The notes under the pieces were generated by a model that was not told the DNA's origin, ran no database searches, and was given only the letters and a program-made list of their open reading frames with translations. Below, in pieces: positions 32,958 to 41,496 of a stretch of DNA of 64,000 nucleotides. Position 1 is the first letter of the stretch; every line of letters starts with the position of its first letter. The position numbers were made by a program, and so were the translations under genes. Source of the DNA: CAZFAP01 sp964516325 (lineage in GTDB: Bacteria; Auribacterota; JABMQX01); NCBI GenBank assembly GCA_964516325.1, contig CAZFAP010000003.1, positions 14,990-78,989 of the forward strand, read 5' to 3'.

Positions 32958-35381
32958 ATGGCAATAACAATTGATGACAAGCGAAAGGTGATTCGCCTCA
33001 GCGTCAAGGACCTTGTCTCTCCGAGCACTGTCCTGGGCTCCATTGTCGCCACGGAGCTTCTCCCGGCCCGCGCTTCTCTCGGGAGGGACGCGCACAAGGA
33101 CCACCAAACCGAGAGAGAAGAATCTCTCGCCTCCTATAGAAAAGAAGTGTATGTCAAGCACGAGATGAAGGTGGACAATTACACGGCTGTCGTGCAGGGC
33201 CGGATAGACGGCGTCTATGAACGTCGGGGGAAGCTGGTTGTCGAAGAGGTCAAGTCGGTTATTTCGACGAAGGAGGTCATCGAGGCGATCAAAGAGGGGC
33301 TCTTTGAGACGAGCATTTTGCAGGTGCAGGTATATATGCTCCTGCTGGCGAAGGAGACGGGGAAGGAGGTGGACGCTTACCTGGTCTTCGTCGGGCTCGA
33401 CGATCGCTCGACGGAGAGGGTGGAAGTTGACTTCGACCCGGAAAGAATACGCCGCCTCGTCGTGGGGAGAGTTCGCGGCATTCTGGAGGAGCACAGAAAA
33501 AAGAAACTTCGCGAGGCTCAACTCCGAAGGACTGCGGAAGCGCTGGTTTTCCCATTCCCCGAGATGAGGAAGTATCAGAAGGAGATGATGGACGCAGTTC
33601 AAGAATCGCTCGAGCGCCGCAAGAATCTCCTCCTCTTGGCTCCCGCCGGAATTGGAAAAACCGTCGCGGCCATCTTCCCTTCTCTCCGGTATGCCCTTGA
33701 GAACAAGATGAGGATTTTCTTCGTCACGCCGAAGACGACGCAGCAGAAGATCGTCGCGGAGACGCTTCGCATGACCGTTGGGGGGTGGCGGACAGTGTCG
33801 TGCATTTGTTTGCGCGCGAAAGAGAAGATGTGCGCCAACGATGTCTTCTATTGTCACCCCGACTTCTGCCCCTTCGCGAGGAACTACTACGACAGGCTTG
33901 GGTTGTCGTCTGCCGTCCAGGACCTCCTGGGGAAAGAAGTCATTGAGCCGGAGATGGTCTATGCGAGGGCGGTGGACGAGAGACTTTGTCCGTTCGAGTT
34001 ATCGCTCGACGTCTCCCTCTACGCCTCGGTCGTCGTCTGCGATTACAACTACGTGTTCGACCCCACAGTCTATCTCCGGCGCTTTTTCGCAGAACAGAAA
34101 TACGACGACATCCTCCTGATAATTGACGAGGCTCACAACCTCTATCCGCGTGGGCGGGACTATTATTCCCCCGAACTGAGGCGCAGCGACATCCGCTCGC
34201 TCATGGCGCGAGCGACGAACTCGCAGGATTCGGTCTTGAGAGAAATTGCCAAGGCGCTTCAGCCTCTGGACAGGCACTTCGCGCGGCTGATGAAGGAAGG
34301 CAAAGAGCGGTTTGAAGGGGCGACGAAATTTCCGGTCGAGATAGATTTCTCTTTCTTCGACGAGGAAAAGGGGAGGATCGAGTCGGTCATGCTGCGCTAT
34401 TTCTTGCACAAGAAGACGCAACGCCTTTCCGCCCCGGACGATCCCTTTGAGCGATTCTACCACGACTTCAATTCGTTCTATGAAGTGCTCCAGCTTAAGG
34501 GCGAGGAGTTCTCGTACCTCTACGACGGCGAAGGCGAGAGTGAAGTGCTAAAAATACTGTGCAAGGACCCGTCGCGTTTCCTCGCGGAGCGAATCAGCGG
34601 CTTCCACGCTACTGTCGCCATGTCGGCAACTCTGGTGCCGCCGGAATTCTTCCGGGACGTCCTCGGCTTCGATAAGGATGCAACCCGCCTCGTCTCATTT
34701 CCTTCGCCGTTTCCGCCGGAGAACAGGAAGATCATCGTCGTGCCAGGCTTGTGGACGACCTACCGAATGCGGCGCCGTTCCTACGAGCAGACCGCTCGCA
34801 CGATTGAGGAAATCGTCTCGGTCAAGAAAGGCAACTACTTCGTTTTCTTCCCGAGCTTCGAGTACCTGGACGCGGTCGGACAGTATGTCTCTCCGTCCGG
34901 TTTCGTGGTGCTGCGGCAGGAGCGAGCGATGTCCGAGAGGGAGAGGTCTGATTTGCTGAGGAAACTCACGGAAGGCGGGCAAAGCTATCTCGTGCTTGCG
35001 GTGCAGGGAGGCATCTTCGCGGAAGGCGTTGACTATCCGGGCGAGATGCTGATCGGCGCGATTATCGTCGGGCCGGGCTTGCCGAAGTACAGTTTTGAGC
35101 AGGAGTTGATGCGAGAGTACTTTCAGGAGCAATACGGAGCGGGTTTCGAGTATGCGTATCTTTATCCGGGCATGAACAGGGTTGTGCAATCGGCGGGGAG
35201 AGTCATCCGCACGGAGAACGACCGCGGAATCATCGCGCTGTTAGGTGAGCGCTTCGCCCGCGCGGAGTATCATTCGCTCTTCCCGAGAGACTGGTACGTC
35301 TATTCGCCGACGGAGCTAATTGCCAAAGACTATGCCGAGCAGATTCGGCAGTTCTGGGCCGAGAACGGTCAGGATCAATGA
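32958..35381 (+). CDS. Fused PD-(D/E)XK nuclease and XPD/DinG-type Fe-S helicase
   Basis: An 807-residue protein. Residues 1-175 look like a Cas4/RecB-type nuclease: QGRIDGVYERRGKLVVEEVKSV gives the Asp and the E-x-K, and QVQVYMLLL the conserved Gln-x-x-x-Tyr. The helicase follows, with Walker A APAGIGKT, a cysteine cluster (CICLRAKEKMCANDVFYC and nearby CPFA) that fits an XPD-like Fe-S site, DEAH box IDEAHNLYP, MSATL and the motif VI region VVQSAGRVIRTENDRG. XPD/DinG helicases unwind 5'-3' in repair or against G-quadruplexes. ATG at 32958 is chosen because homology begins there; the frame is open upstream. It diverges from the kinase operon. Confidence 0.85.
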   Translation: MAITIDDKRKVIRLSVKDLVSPSTVLGSIVATELLPARASLGRDAHKDHQTEREESLASYRKEVYVKHEMKVDNYTAVVQGRIDGVYERRGKLVVEEVKSVISTKEVIEAIKEGLFETSILQVQVYMLLLAKETGKEVDAYLVFVGLDDRSTERVEVDFDPERIRRLVVGRVRGILEEHRKKKLREAQLRRTAEALVFPFPEMRKYQKEMMDAVQESLERRKNLLLLAPAGIGKTVAAIFPSLRYALENKMRIFFVTPKTTQQKIVAETLRMTVGGWRTVSCICLRAKEKMCANDVFYCHPDFCPFARNYYDRLGLSSAVQDLLGKEVIEPEMVYARAVDERLCPFELSLDVSLYASVVVCDYNYVFDPTVYLRRFFAEQKYDDILLIIDEAHNLYPRGRDYYSPELRRSDIRSLMARATNSQDSVLREIAKALQPLDRHFARLMKEGKERFEGATKFPVEIDFSFFDEEKGRIESVMLRYFLHKKTQRLSAPDDPFERFYHDFNSFYEVLQLKGEEFSYLYDGEGESEVLKILCKDPSRFLAERISGFHATVAMSATLVPPEFFRDVLGFDKDATRLVSFPSPFPPENRKIIVVPGLWTTYRMRRRSYEQTARTIEEIVSVKKGNYFVFFPSFEYLDAVGQYVSPSGFVVLRQERAMSERERSDLLRKLTEGGQSYLVLAVQGGIFAEGVDYPGEMLIGAIIVGPGLPKYSFEQELMREYFQEQYGAGFEYAYLYPGMNRVVQSAGRVIRTENDRGIIALLGERFARAEYHSLFPRDWYVYSPTELIAKDYAEQIRQFWAENGQDQ

Positions 35382-35414
35382 AGCCTCGCTATCCAAGGAA
35401 GGGAGGGCAAGGAC

Positions 35415-36785
35415 ATGAGCGGTGGCAAAAACACAAGTAGAAGGGAATTTCTGCGAACGGTAGCCAGCGGCATCGTCGCTGGATTGCGTGCAACGATGGC
35501 GGGAAAGCGCGCGGCGCCGGCGGAAGGCAAAGTCATCGGCAGCAACGAAAAGGTCAACATCGGAATCATCGGCGTTGGCTGGCGAGGAGGGACGCATCTG
35601 AGGGAACTGGTCAAAAGGACGACGGATGTCGGAGACGTCCAGGTAACGGCGGTATCCGACCTGTACGAGCCGAGGCTTCAGCGGGCGAAGGAGACCTGCG
35701 GGGGAAAGGCGTTTCGGGATTATCACGAGCTTCTCAGCCAGAAAGACGTGGATGGCGTGATCGTCGCTGTTCCGTGGCACTGGCATGCGAAGATGACTCT
35801 CGATGCCTGCGAAGCGGGGAAGGATGTCTATGTCGAGACGCCGATGACGATCAACATTGACGACGCCAGAAAAGTCTATGAGACCGCGAAGCGAGCCAAG
35901 CGAGTCGTCCAGGTCGGAAATCAGATGGCGTCCTTCGACGAGTACTGGCGGGCAAAAGAGGTGGTTCAGTCCGGCGTCCTCGGAAAACTTCTCATTACCG
36001 AGGCGAGCTGGTGCCGCAACTCGAAGGAAGGACAGTGGAACTATAACATTGACCCGGATTGTAGCCCAGCGAATCTCGACTGGGAGACGTGGCACGGCGC
36101 GAAGTTCGGGCTGACTCCGCCGCGGCCGTTCAGCACGGAGCGATTTTTCCGCTGGAGGAAATTCCGCGACTATGGCGGCGGGTCGGCTTCGGACCTTTTG
36201 TGTCACACACTCGGCTGTCTTCTCATTATGATCCCCCGAGAATTTCCTCAGCTCGTCACCTCCGCGGGCGGGCAATATGTCGAGTTCGACCGCGACATCT
36301 ACGACACGTATATCACGATGATCGAATATCCGAGCCAGCACATGGTCGTGATGGACGGGACGATGGTCAATGAGGAAGGGCGACCGGAGATGGTTCGCGG
36401 ACACGAGGCGGCATGCTTTGTCTATCAAGATGGAGTCGCCGTGGCTCCGGAGGGTCCCTTCCAGAAAGAATTTAAGGAAAAATGCGAGAAAGCCGGGCTG
36501 AAGGGCGAATGGGTCAAGACGAAGGTCGCTTCGTGGCGGCGGGAGCGCGAGGTCGAAGCGTTACGGATTCCCAAGCAGCCGCGCCCGACGCACATGGACA
36601 ATTTCCTCCATTGCATTCGAACGCGCGAGACGCCCGTTGAGGACGCCTTCGCCGGATACCAGATCACCGTCGCCGTGGAGCTTGGCGTGCAGTCCTATTA
36701 TCAGAACAAAACGATGCACTTCGACCCGGAAAAGCAAATTGTCCTCAAGGACACCCCTCTCCGCCCGCATCAGATCACATACTGA
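35415..36785 (+). CDS. Tat-exported Gfo/Idh/MocA oxidoreductase
   Basis: A 456-residue protein with a twin-arginine signal (TSRREFLRTVASGIVAGL). The Rossmann domain starts VNIGIIGVGWRGGTHL, a GxGxxG-like nucleotide site, and VIVAVPWHWHAKMTLDACEAGKDVYVETPMT is the family block around the active-site region (usually EKP; here ETP). The C-terminal half carries the alpha/beta domain with FRDYGGGSASDLLCH. These enzymes oxidise or reduce sugars and inositols using tightly bound NAD(P), which fits export through Tat in folded form. It follows the helicase by 33 bases on the same strand, but a functional link is not evident. Confidence 0.85.
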   Translation: MSGGKNTSRREFLRTVASGIVAGLRATMAGKRAAPAEGKVIGSNEKVNIGIIGVGWRGGTHLRELVKRTTDVGDVQVTAVSDLYEPRLQRAKETCGGKAFRDYHELLSQKDVDGVIVAVPWHWHAKMTLDACEAGKDVYVETPMTINIDDARKVYETAKRAKRVVQVGNQMASFDEYWRAKEVVQSGVLGKLLITEASWCRNSKEGQWNYNIDPDCSPANLDWETWHGAKFGLTPPRPFSTERFFRWRKFRDYGGGSASDLLCHTLGCLLIMIPREFPQLVTSAGGQYVEFDRDIYDTYITMIEYPSQHMVVMDGTMVNEEGRPEMVRGHEAACFVYQDGVAVAPEGPFQKEFKEKCEKAGLKGEWVKTKVASWRREREVEALRIPKQPRPTHMDNFLHCIRTRETPVEDAFAGYQITVAVELGVQSYYQNKTMHFDPEKQIVLKDTPLRPHQITY

Positions 36786-36928
36786 ACCGCGAAGGGCGGA
36801 GAACGGCCATCGCCTGGGACCATTCTTCCCTACGACCTCTGCACGGTCTCCCCTGAAAATCGGTACCGTGAAGCTGGAGGGCGCGGCTACGGTTGAGAGG
36901 TGAGAACGGGGTGAACCCCATGACTCCA

Positions 36929-37035
36929 AGAAGCCCGGCTAAAGCCGGCTCCAAGAGGGGTGTTGCGGCGGGGACGCGGACCACGGGCTGAAGCCCGTGG
37001 CTAATGGCGCCGATGGCGCCACTGAAGGCCGGCAA
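36929..37035. repeat. Palindromic spacer repeats (CGGCTAAAGCCG type)
   Basis: The stretch holds several related inverted repeats: gcccggctaaagccggct near 36933-36950, cacgggctgaagcccgtg near 36980 and ctgaaggccggc near 37022. The 26 bases 36929-36954 recur at 63697-63722, so this is an interspersed family. The rest of the 520-base gap (36786-37306) holds no supported gene. Confidence 0.7.
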
Positions 37036-37306
37036 CCAGTGCCCGGGGGATTGGTGCCGCAGTCCCGCCGTGCCGACCGCGCACCAGGCGATGGCTGCCT
37101 GATGGGCAACTGAGGCGTAACCACCTTACCACCGTTTTCATGGTCTCCGGGTGAACGAAGTTCATGAGGAACCTTGGTGGCGAGGAACTCGTTCGCGATT
37201 TGGCGGCGCGCCCCGTAGAGAGACGGTCGCGGGTCAGGATTCCCGGTCAGTCGTTGAGGTAAAGGATGCGGCGAGCGGCGCGTCCATCTGTGGGGAGACT
37301 GGGATG

Positions 37307-37621
37307 CTACGTCACCTCCCATTCACCGGGTTTCATTCTGCTGAGAAGCTGGCGGCTTCCGTGGACGAGCCCAACGACGTAACAGGTGCTTGAGCGAACC
37401 ACATAGATGAGCCTGTACGAGCCATAGATGAGTTCGCGTACGTCTTGCTGACCGAACTCCGGAACAACACGACCGCTTTGAGGAAAAGTCGCCAGCCGTC
37501 TTGCAGCCTGGAGCACCTTCAGAGCGAGGCGTTCGGCGTACGCCCGCGAGTCTTGGGCGATGTATTCAACGATAGCCCTCAGATCGTTTACGGCAGGCTC
37601 TGCCCAGACGACTTCAGCCAT
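37307..37621 (-). CDS. RelE/ParE-family toxin
   Basis: A 104-residue protein with the RelE/ParE fold signature: WAEPAVNDLRAIVEYIAQDS, an Ala-rich helix (AERLALKVLQAARRL), FPQSGRVVPEF and VRELIYGSYRLIYVV, a pattern typical of ParE. ParE-type toxins poison gyrase, whereas RelE cleaves mRNA on ribosomes; the sequence fits ParE better. Its start lies inside the antitoxin gene (34-base overlap), so the pair is translated together. I place it at 0.85 for the family and lower for the target. Confidence 0.85.
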   Translation of the reverse strand: MAEVVWAEPAVNDLRAIVEYIAQDSRAYAERLALKVLQAARRLATFPQSGRVVPEFGQQDVRELIYGSYRLIYVVRSSTCYVVGLVHGSRQLLSRMKPGEWEVT

Positions 37622-37794
37622 TGTCGGGTCCTTTTCTCGACCTCCTCCTGAGAAAGCGTCCGCCCCTCCTCGACAGCCTTGATCCCCGCCTCAATCTTCT
37701 CTCTCACGTAGAGGTGGTAGAGGATGTCCTCCAGTGTGCAGTCGTCGGGGAGCCCGTTGATTAGCTCAATCACCTGTTGTTTTAGGGGAGACAT
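37588..37794 (-). CDS. Antitoxin partner of the ParE-like toxin
   Basis: A 68-residue acidic and helical protein with MSPLKQQVIELINGLPDDCTLEDILYHLYVREKIEAGIKAVEEGRTLSQEEVEKR. The pattern (short helical N-domain, then EEGRTLSQEEV) is common in small antitoxins paired with RelE/ParE toxins. The ATG at 37792-37794 has GGAGG nine bases upstream, so I use it rather than the GTG at 37809. It is the first gene of the two-gene operon and overlaps the toxin by 34 bases. It should bind and neutralise the toxin and repress its own promoter, as in such modules. Confidence 0.8.
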   Translation of the reverse strand: MSPLKQQVIELINGLPDDCTLEDILYHLYVREKIEAGIKAVEEGRTLSQEEVEKRTRQWLKSSGQSLP

Positions 37795-37930
37795 AATCGA
37801 ATCCTCCACGGTCGGTCCTCAGCGGCCGAGTATTCGCTCTTTCCGGCACGAATGCAAGAATAGCCTTTCCTATCGCTGCCATGCAAGGGCGTCATTCGCT
37901 CCGCCTGCGCAAGAACGATTCAAAGCAGCG

Positions 37931-39265
37931 TCACTGGGTGCCCCAGGTGGTGGGGCGAGGCTGCATTTGTGATTCCCACGCCTTGAAAAGCGCCTTCAGT
38001 TCGTTGAGCCTCTCGGGATACTGAGCCGCGAGGTTGTTCTTCTCGGCAATGTCCTCGTCGAGGTTGAAGAGATATTCCTTCTCGCCGTCGCGAAGATATT
38101 TCCATGGACCGCTCCGGACGGCGTCCTGCGTTTTCGTCCGCCAGAAGAACGTACGGGGATGGGGCTTCTCCTTGCCGAGAATGACGGGCATCAGGTCTTC
38201 ACCGTCAAGAGTTCGACCGGCGGGCGGCTTGGCGCCGGTCAGAGCGAGAATTGTCGCTGAAAGGTCCATCACGATGCCTGCTTGGTCTATCGCTTTTCCA
38301 GCCGGGACGACGCCAGGATACCGAATGATGCACGGAATGCGAATTCCCCCTTCCCAGAGGCTGCCCTTTTTCCTTGAGAGAGGATCGTTGCGAGAGAGGG
38401 TATCTCCGCCATTGTCGCTGGCGAAGATGACGACGGTGTTCGAGGCGAGGTTGTACTTGTCGAGCCTATCGAGGATTTCGCCGACCTTCTGGTCCATTCT
38501 CTCGACCATTTTGACGTACGTGTCGCGTGTGCCCTTCGTCCAGTTGCCCTTGTCAATGGGTTTGTCAGCGTCGTCGGGGCCCTGAATCGGCCAATGCGGC
38601 GCATTGAAGCAGACATCGAGGAAGAATGTTTTCCCGCGCTGTCGGTCGAGAAAGCGCAGCGCTCGCTCCGCGATGAGATCAGTCATGTATCCCTTCACAA
38701 CGACAGGTTGTGTATTTTCATAAAGGTCCGGCTCGTCGTTCACTTCCTTGTGGGTGAAGTAATTGACATTCCCGCTCAGTAAGCCAAAAAATTCGTCAAA
38801 GCCGTGATTGTTCGGGCCGAATTCCTTCTTGTATCCGAGGTGCCATTTGCCGAAAAGCCCCGTAACGTAGCCGCTGCCCTTCAGCATCGTTGCGATGGTC
38901 GTTTCGCTTGGCGGAAGTCCCAGCCGCTTCACTCCGGGGTGAATCGCCCATTCCAGCCCTTTGACCCTCTGCTGATAACGGCCCGTCATAATCGCGCACC
39001 TCGTCGGCGTGCATACCGGGGCGGCATGGAAGTCCGTGAACCGAACCCCCTCCTTCGCCAGGCGGTCAATGTTCGGCGTCTTGATGTCGGTGCAGCCGTA
39101 ACAGCCCAGGTCGCCATATCCCAGATCGTCTGCGAGAATGAGCAAAACGGTCGGCTTCTCGCGCTCCTCCGCCGTCACCTCGAATGCCTTGCCCCCCAAA
39201 GCGAGGCCAAATCCGGCCCCCGCGCTGACTCTCACAAAATCCCTTCGCGTCATTCCCTTTTTCAT
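37931..39265 (-). CDS. Tat-exported sulfatase
   Basis: A 444-residue type I sulfatase with a twin-arginine signal (MTRRDFVRVSAGAGFGLALGG). The metal-binding start ILADDLGYGDLGCYG and the formylglycine signature CTPTRCAIMTGRYQQR are complete; the Cys of CTPTR is converted by a sulfatase-modifying enzyme. Later metal residues are in FASDNGGDTLS. It removes sulfate esters from polysaccharides outside the cytoplasm. The start codon overlaps the stop of the HEAT-repeat gene by four bases (ATGA). This fits the glycan-degrading profile of the window, including the sialidase and glycosidase genes. Confidence 0.92.
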   Translation of the reverse strand: MKKGMTRRDFVRVSAGAGFGLALGGKAFEVTAEEREKPTVLLILADDLGYGDLGCYGCTDIKTPNIDRLAKEGVRFTDFHAAPVCTPTRCAIMTGRYQQRVKGLEWAIHPGVKRLGLPPSETTIATMLKGSGYVTGLFGKWHLGYKKEFGPNNHGFDEFFGLLSGNVNYFTHKEVNDEPDLYENTQPVVVKGYMTDLIAERALRFLDRQRGKTFFLDVCFNAPHWPIQGPDDADKPIDKGNWTKGTRDTYVKMVERMDQKVGEILDRLDKYNLASNTVVIFASDNGGDTLSRNDPLSRKKGSLWEGGIRIPCIIRYPGVVPAGKAIDQAGIVMDLSATILALTGAKPPAGRTLDGEDLMPVILGKEKPHPRTFFWRTKTQDAVRSGPWKYLRDGEKEYLFNLDEDIAEKNNLAAQYPERLNELKALFKAWESQMQPRPTTWGTQ

Positions 39266-40371
39266 TCGGTCTGTTCCTCCAACTCAAGGATTGATTCCAA
39301 TGATTTTCTCGCGATTTCTCTCACGCTTTCTTCTTCATCGTTCAGGACTGTCCTGAGGGCAGGAATTGCGGCCCTCGCAGCAGGTCCCATTTTCCCGAGA
39401 GCCTCCGCGGAACTGCGGCGAACCTCCGGGCGTGAGTCGCTCAGCGCACCAATCAACGCAGGAACGGCTTCCCTCGGGGACGGCCCGATCTTTCCCAGCG
39501 CGACCGCCGCTTCCATCCGGAGCTGCGGGACCGGGCTTTGGAGCAGCCTCACCAGCTCTGGCGCCGCAACAGCGGCCTCCGAGCCAAAGTCGCCGATGGC
39601 TTTAGCCACTGCGCAGCGGACGCTGGGCTTGGGATCGTCAAGGGCTTCCCGAAGCGCTGGCAGGACGATGTCCGGACACCGCCTCATTTTGCTAAGGGAC
39701 GAAGCAGCTTGGATTCTGACCAGCAGGTGCGGATCGCGAAGCGACGCGACCATTTCCGGGATGACCGGTTCCGCGAGGGCGCCGCATTCTCCGAGGGCGA
39801 ACAGGGCGCCGTGCCTGGCACCCGAGTTCTCGTGGGTCAACAACTCGCGCAGCCCGTCGGGGAGGTTGCCGGTCTCCGAGGCGATGCGCCCAACGGTCTC
39901 GCCAATCGGTTCCCAGAATGGGCAGCCCTGTGGATGTTTCAGCAGCGAGAAAAGGTCGGGCGCCGCAGGCAGGGAGGCTTTGCCGATGTCGCCAAGACAC
40001 AGGATGGTCCAGTAGGCTTGGCGGTCGGTGCGGCTCTCAAGCAGCGGGCGAAGAGCGCTCACGGCGGGTGCGGCATCCTTTCCCAGCGCGCTCAGACACA
40101 GAAGGGCTTTCAGGCGGGTCTCCTCGTCCTCGCTTCCGAGCGCCTGAATCAGAAATGGCAGAGCATCTTTACCGATCTGGCGTACGCTGTCCTGATGGTC
40201 GTCGAGGAAAAGGGCGCATTCCGCGTCGTGGGGCCCGCGAAGTGGCTGGGAGAGGATTGCTTGAATACTCGCGCTCCTTTCAGGCAGTCTGCTCCTCCCC
40301 GACCGAAGTCCAACGTACAATGCGACGACCGCAAATCCTACGGCCGGTATAAGCGATGCACGAAGCCGCAT
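39262..40371 (-). CDS. HEAT-repeat protein with N-terminal membrane anchor or signal
   Basis: A 369-residue protein. The N-terminus LIPAVGFAVVALYVGL is a signal or anchor. The rest is helical repeats of about 35 residues, such as PELVRLLQSPVPQLRMEAAVALGKIGPSPREAVPALIGALSDSRPEVRRSSAEALGKMG, the pattern of HEAT/armadillo or PBS-lyase repeats. Such repeats form protein scaffolds and rarely catalyse. It is the upstream partner of the sulfatase gene in a two-gene operon, so it may scaffold or stabilise a sulfatase complex in the periplasm; this is inference. Confidence 0.8.
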   Translation of the reverse strand: MRLRASLIPAVGFAVVALYVGLRSGRSRLPERSASIQAILSQPLRGPHDAECALFLDDHQDSVRQIGKDALPFLIQALGSEDEETRLKALLCLSALGKDAAPAVSALRPLLESRTDRQAYWTILCLGDIGKASLPAAPDLFSLLKHPQGCPFWEPIGETVGRIASETGNLPDGLRELLTHENSGARHGALFALGECGALAEPVIPEMVASLRDPHLLVRIQAASSLSKMRRCPDIVLPALREALDDPKPSVRCAVAKAIGDFGSEAAVAAPELVRLLQSPVPQLRMEAAVALGKIGPSPREAVPALIGALSDSRPEVRRSSAEALGKMGPAARAAIPALRTVLNDEEESVREIARKSLESILELEEQTE

Positions 40372-40548
40372 GAGCTATCGTTCCTTTCCAATATTGTGCC
40401 ACAAACCCGCCAGAGGGAATCCAATGCCGGTCTCCGCCACTCTTGAAAGGCGCCCGAACCCAAAGCGGCTCTTGAATTTCTCAGCGCCAGACCTTAGGCT
40501 TACAGTCTATATTCTACGACAAGATGGAGTCATCAAAAACTCTTTGCT

Positions 40549-41496
40549 ATGGGCAACAGACCTCGCAAGAAATCGGTGCTGGCGGTGGGACAGTTTGTGG
40601 TGGATGTCCTGGTCAAGCCCGTCGAGCGGCACCCGCCTCCGGACGTGGCGGACGTCGTGGACTTCATCCGCCTCGACACGGGCGGCTGCACGCTTAATGC
40701 GGCTCGCGTCCTTCACAAGCTCGGCGTGCCGGTCCAATTGTCTGGACTCGTCGGCGAGGATAGGCTCGGAGACTTTCTCCTCTCTGAGGTCGCCCGCAGC
40801 GGGATGAATGCATCGGGACTCAAGCGAAAGGGCGGGGCTGCAACTTCCTCGTCCATAGTTCTTGTCGGCTCCTCGGGAGAGAGGTCTTTTTTCCATTGTC
40901 CGGGTGCGACCGCTGCAACGACGCTTGCGGACATTGACGAGGCGGATATCGAATGGGCGGACATCGTGCACCTGGCGGGGACGTGCGAGCTGAATTCTCT
41001 CGACGTCACGGCTTTCCTCCAGAAGGCGAAACAGCTCGGGAAAATCGTCTCCCTCGACGTGGATTACGACCCGCAGGGGAGATGGGGCGAGCGGGTCAGG
41101 CCGTGGCTTCCGTATCTCGACTACTTCTTGCCGTCGAGAAAGGAGGCGACGGCGATCAGCGGGCGGTCCGATATTGACGAAATCCTCTATTTTTTCACTG
41201 AGAGCGGTGTGAAGACGACCGTCGTGAAATTGGGAAAAGACGGGTGCGTTGCCAGGTCGGCGGACGGGCACACGCTGAGGCATCCGGCATTCGAGGTTGA
41301 GGTCGTGGATGCGACCGGGGCCGGAGATGCTTTCGTAGGAGGATTTCTTGCGGGCGTGGCAGAGGGACACACCATCGAAGAATGCCTCCGGATGGGGTGT
41401 GCGGCGGGGGCCCTGACCGTCGTGGCTCTCGGCGCCGGCGCCGGGCTTACAGACCGAAAACAATTCGACGAATTCATTCGGGAGCACTCAAAGTGA
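40549..41496 (+). CDS. PfkB-family carbohydrate kinase
   Basis: A 315-residue ribokinase/PfkB fold kinase. The N-terminal GGCTLNAARVLHKLG motif and the C-terminal DATGAGDAFVGGFLAG (anion hole and catalytic Asp) are both present. Members phosphorylate ribose, fructose, fructose-1-phosphate, tagatose-6-phosphate, adenosine or 2-keto-3-deoxygluconate. The stop overlaps the GTG start of a class II aldolase, so the product is probably a ketose bisphosphate or related sugar cleaved by that enzyme. The start at ATG 40549 lacks a strong ribosome site. Confidence 0.9.
   Translation: MGNRPRKKSVLAVGQFVVDVLVKPVERHPPPDVADVVDFIRLDTGGCTLNAARVLHKLGVPVQLSGLVGEDRLGDFLLSEVARSGMNASGLKRKGGAATSSSIVLVGSSGERSFFHCPGATAATTLADIDEADIEWADIVHLAGTCELNSLDVTAFLQKAKQLGKIVSLDVDYDPQGRWGERVRPWLPYLDYFLPSRKEATAISGRSDIDEILYFFTESGVKTTVVKLGKDGCVARSADGHTLRHPAFEVEVVDATGAGDAFVGGFLAGVAEGHTIEECLRMGCAAGALTVVALGAGAGLTDRKQFDEFIREHSK

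Noticed and set aside
35316..36428. Open frame of 370 codons on the minus strand
   Set aside because: Antisense to the Tat-exported oxidoreductase. No start signal.
36786..37306. Small frames in the spacer after the oxidoreductase
   Set aside because: They run through palindromic repeats and lack ribosome sites.
38804..40015. Open frame of 403 codons on the plus strand
   Set aside because: Antisense to the sulfatase and HEAT-repeat genes. Repetitive Ser/Arg/Ala composition is a shadow of the HEAT repeats.
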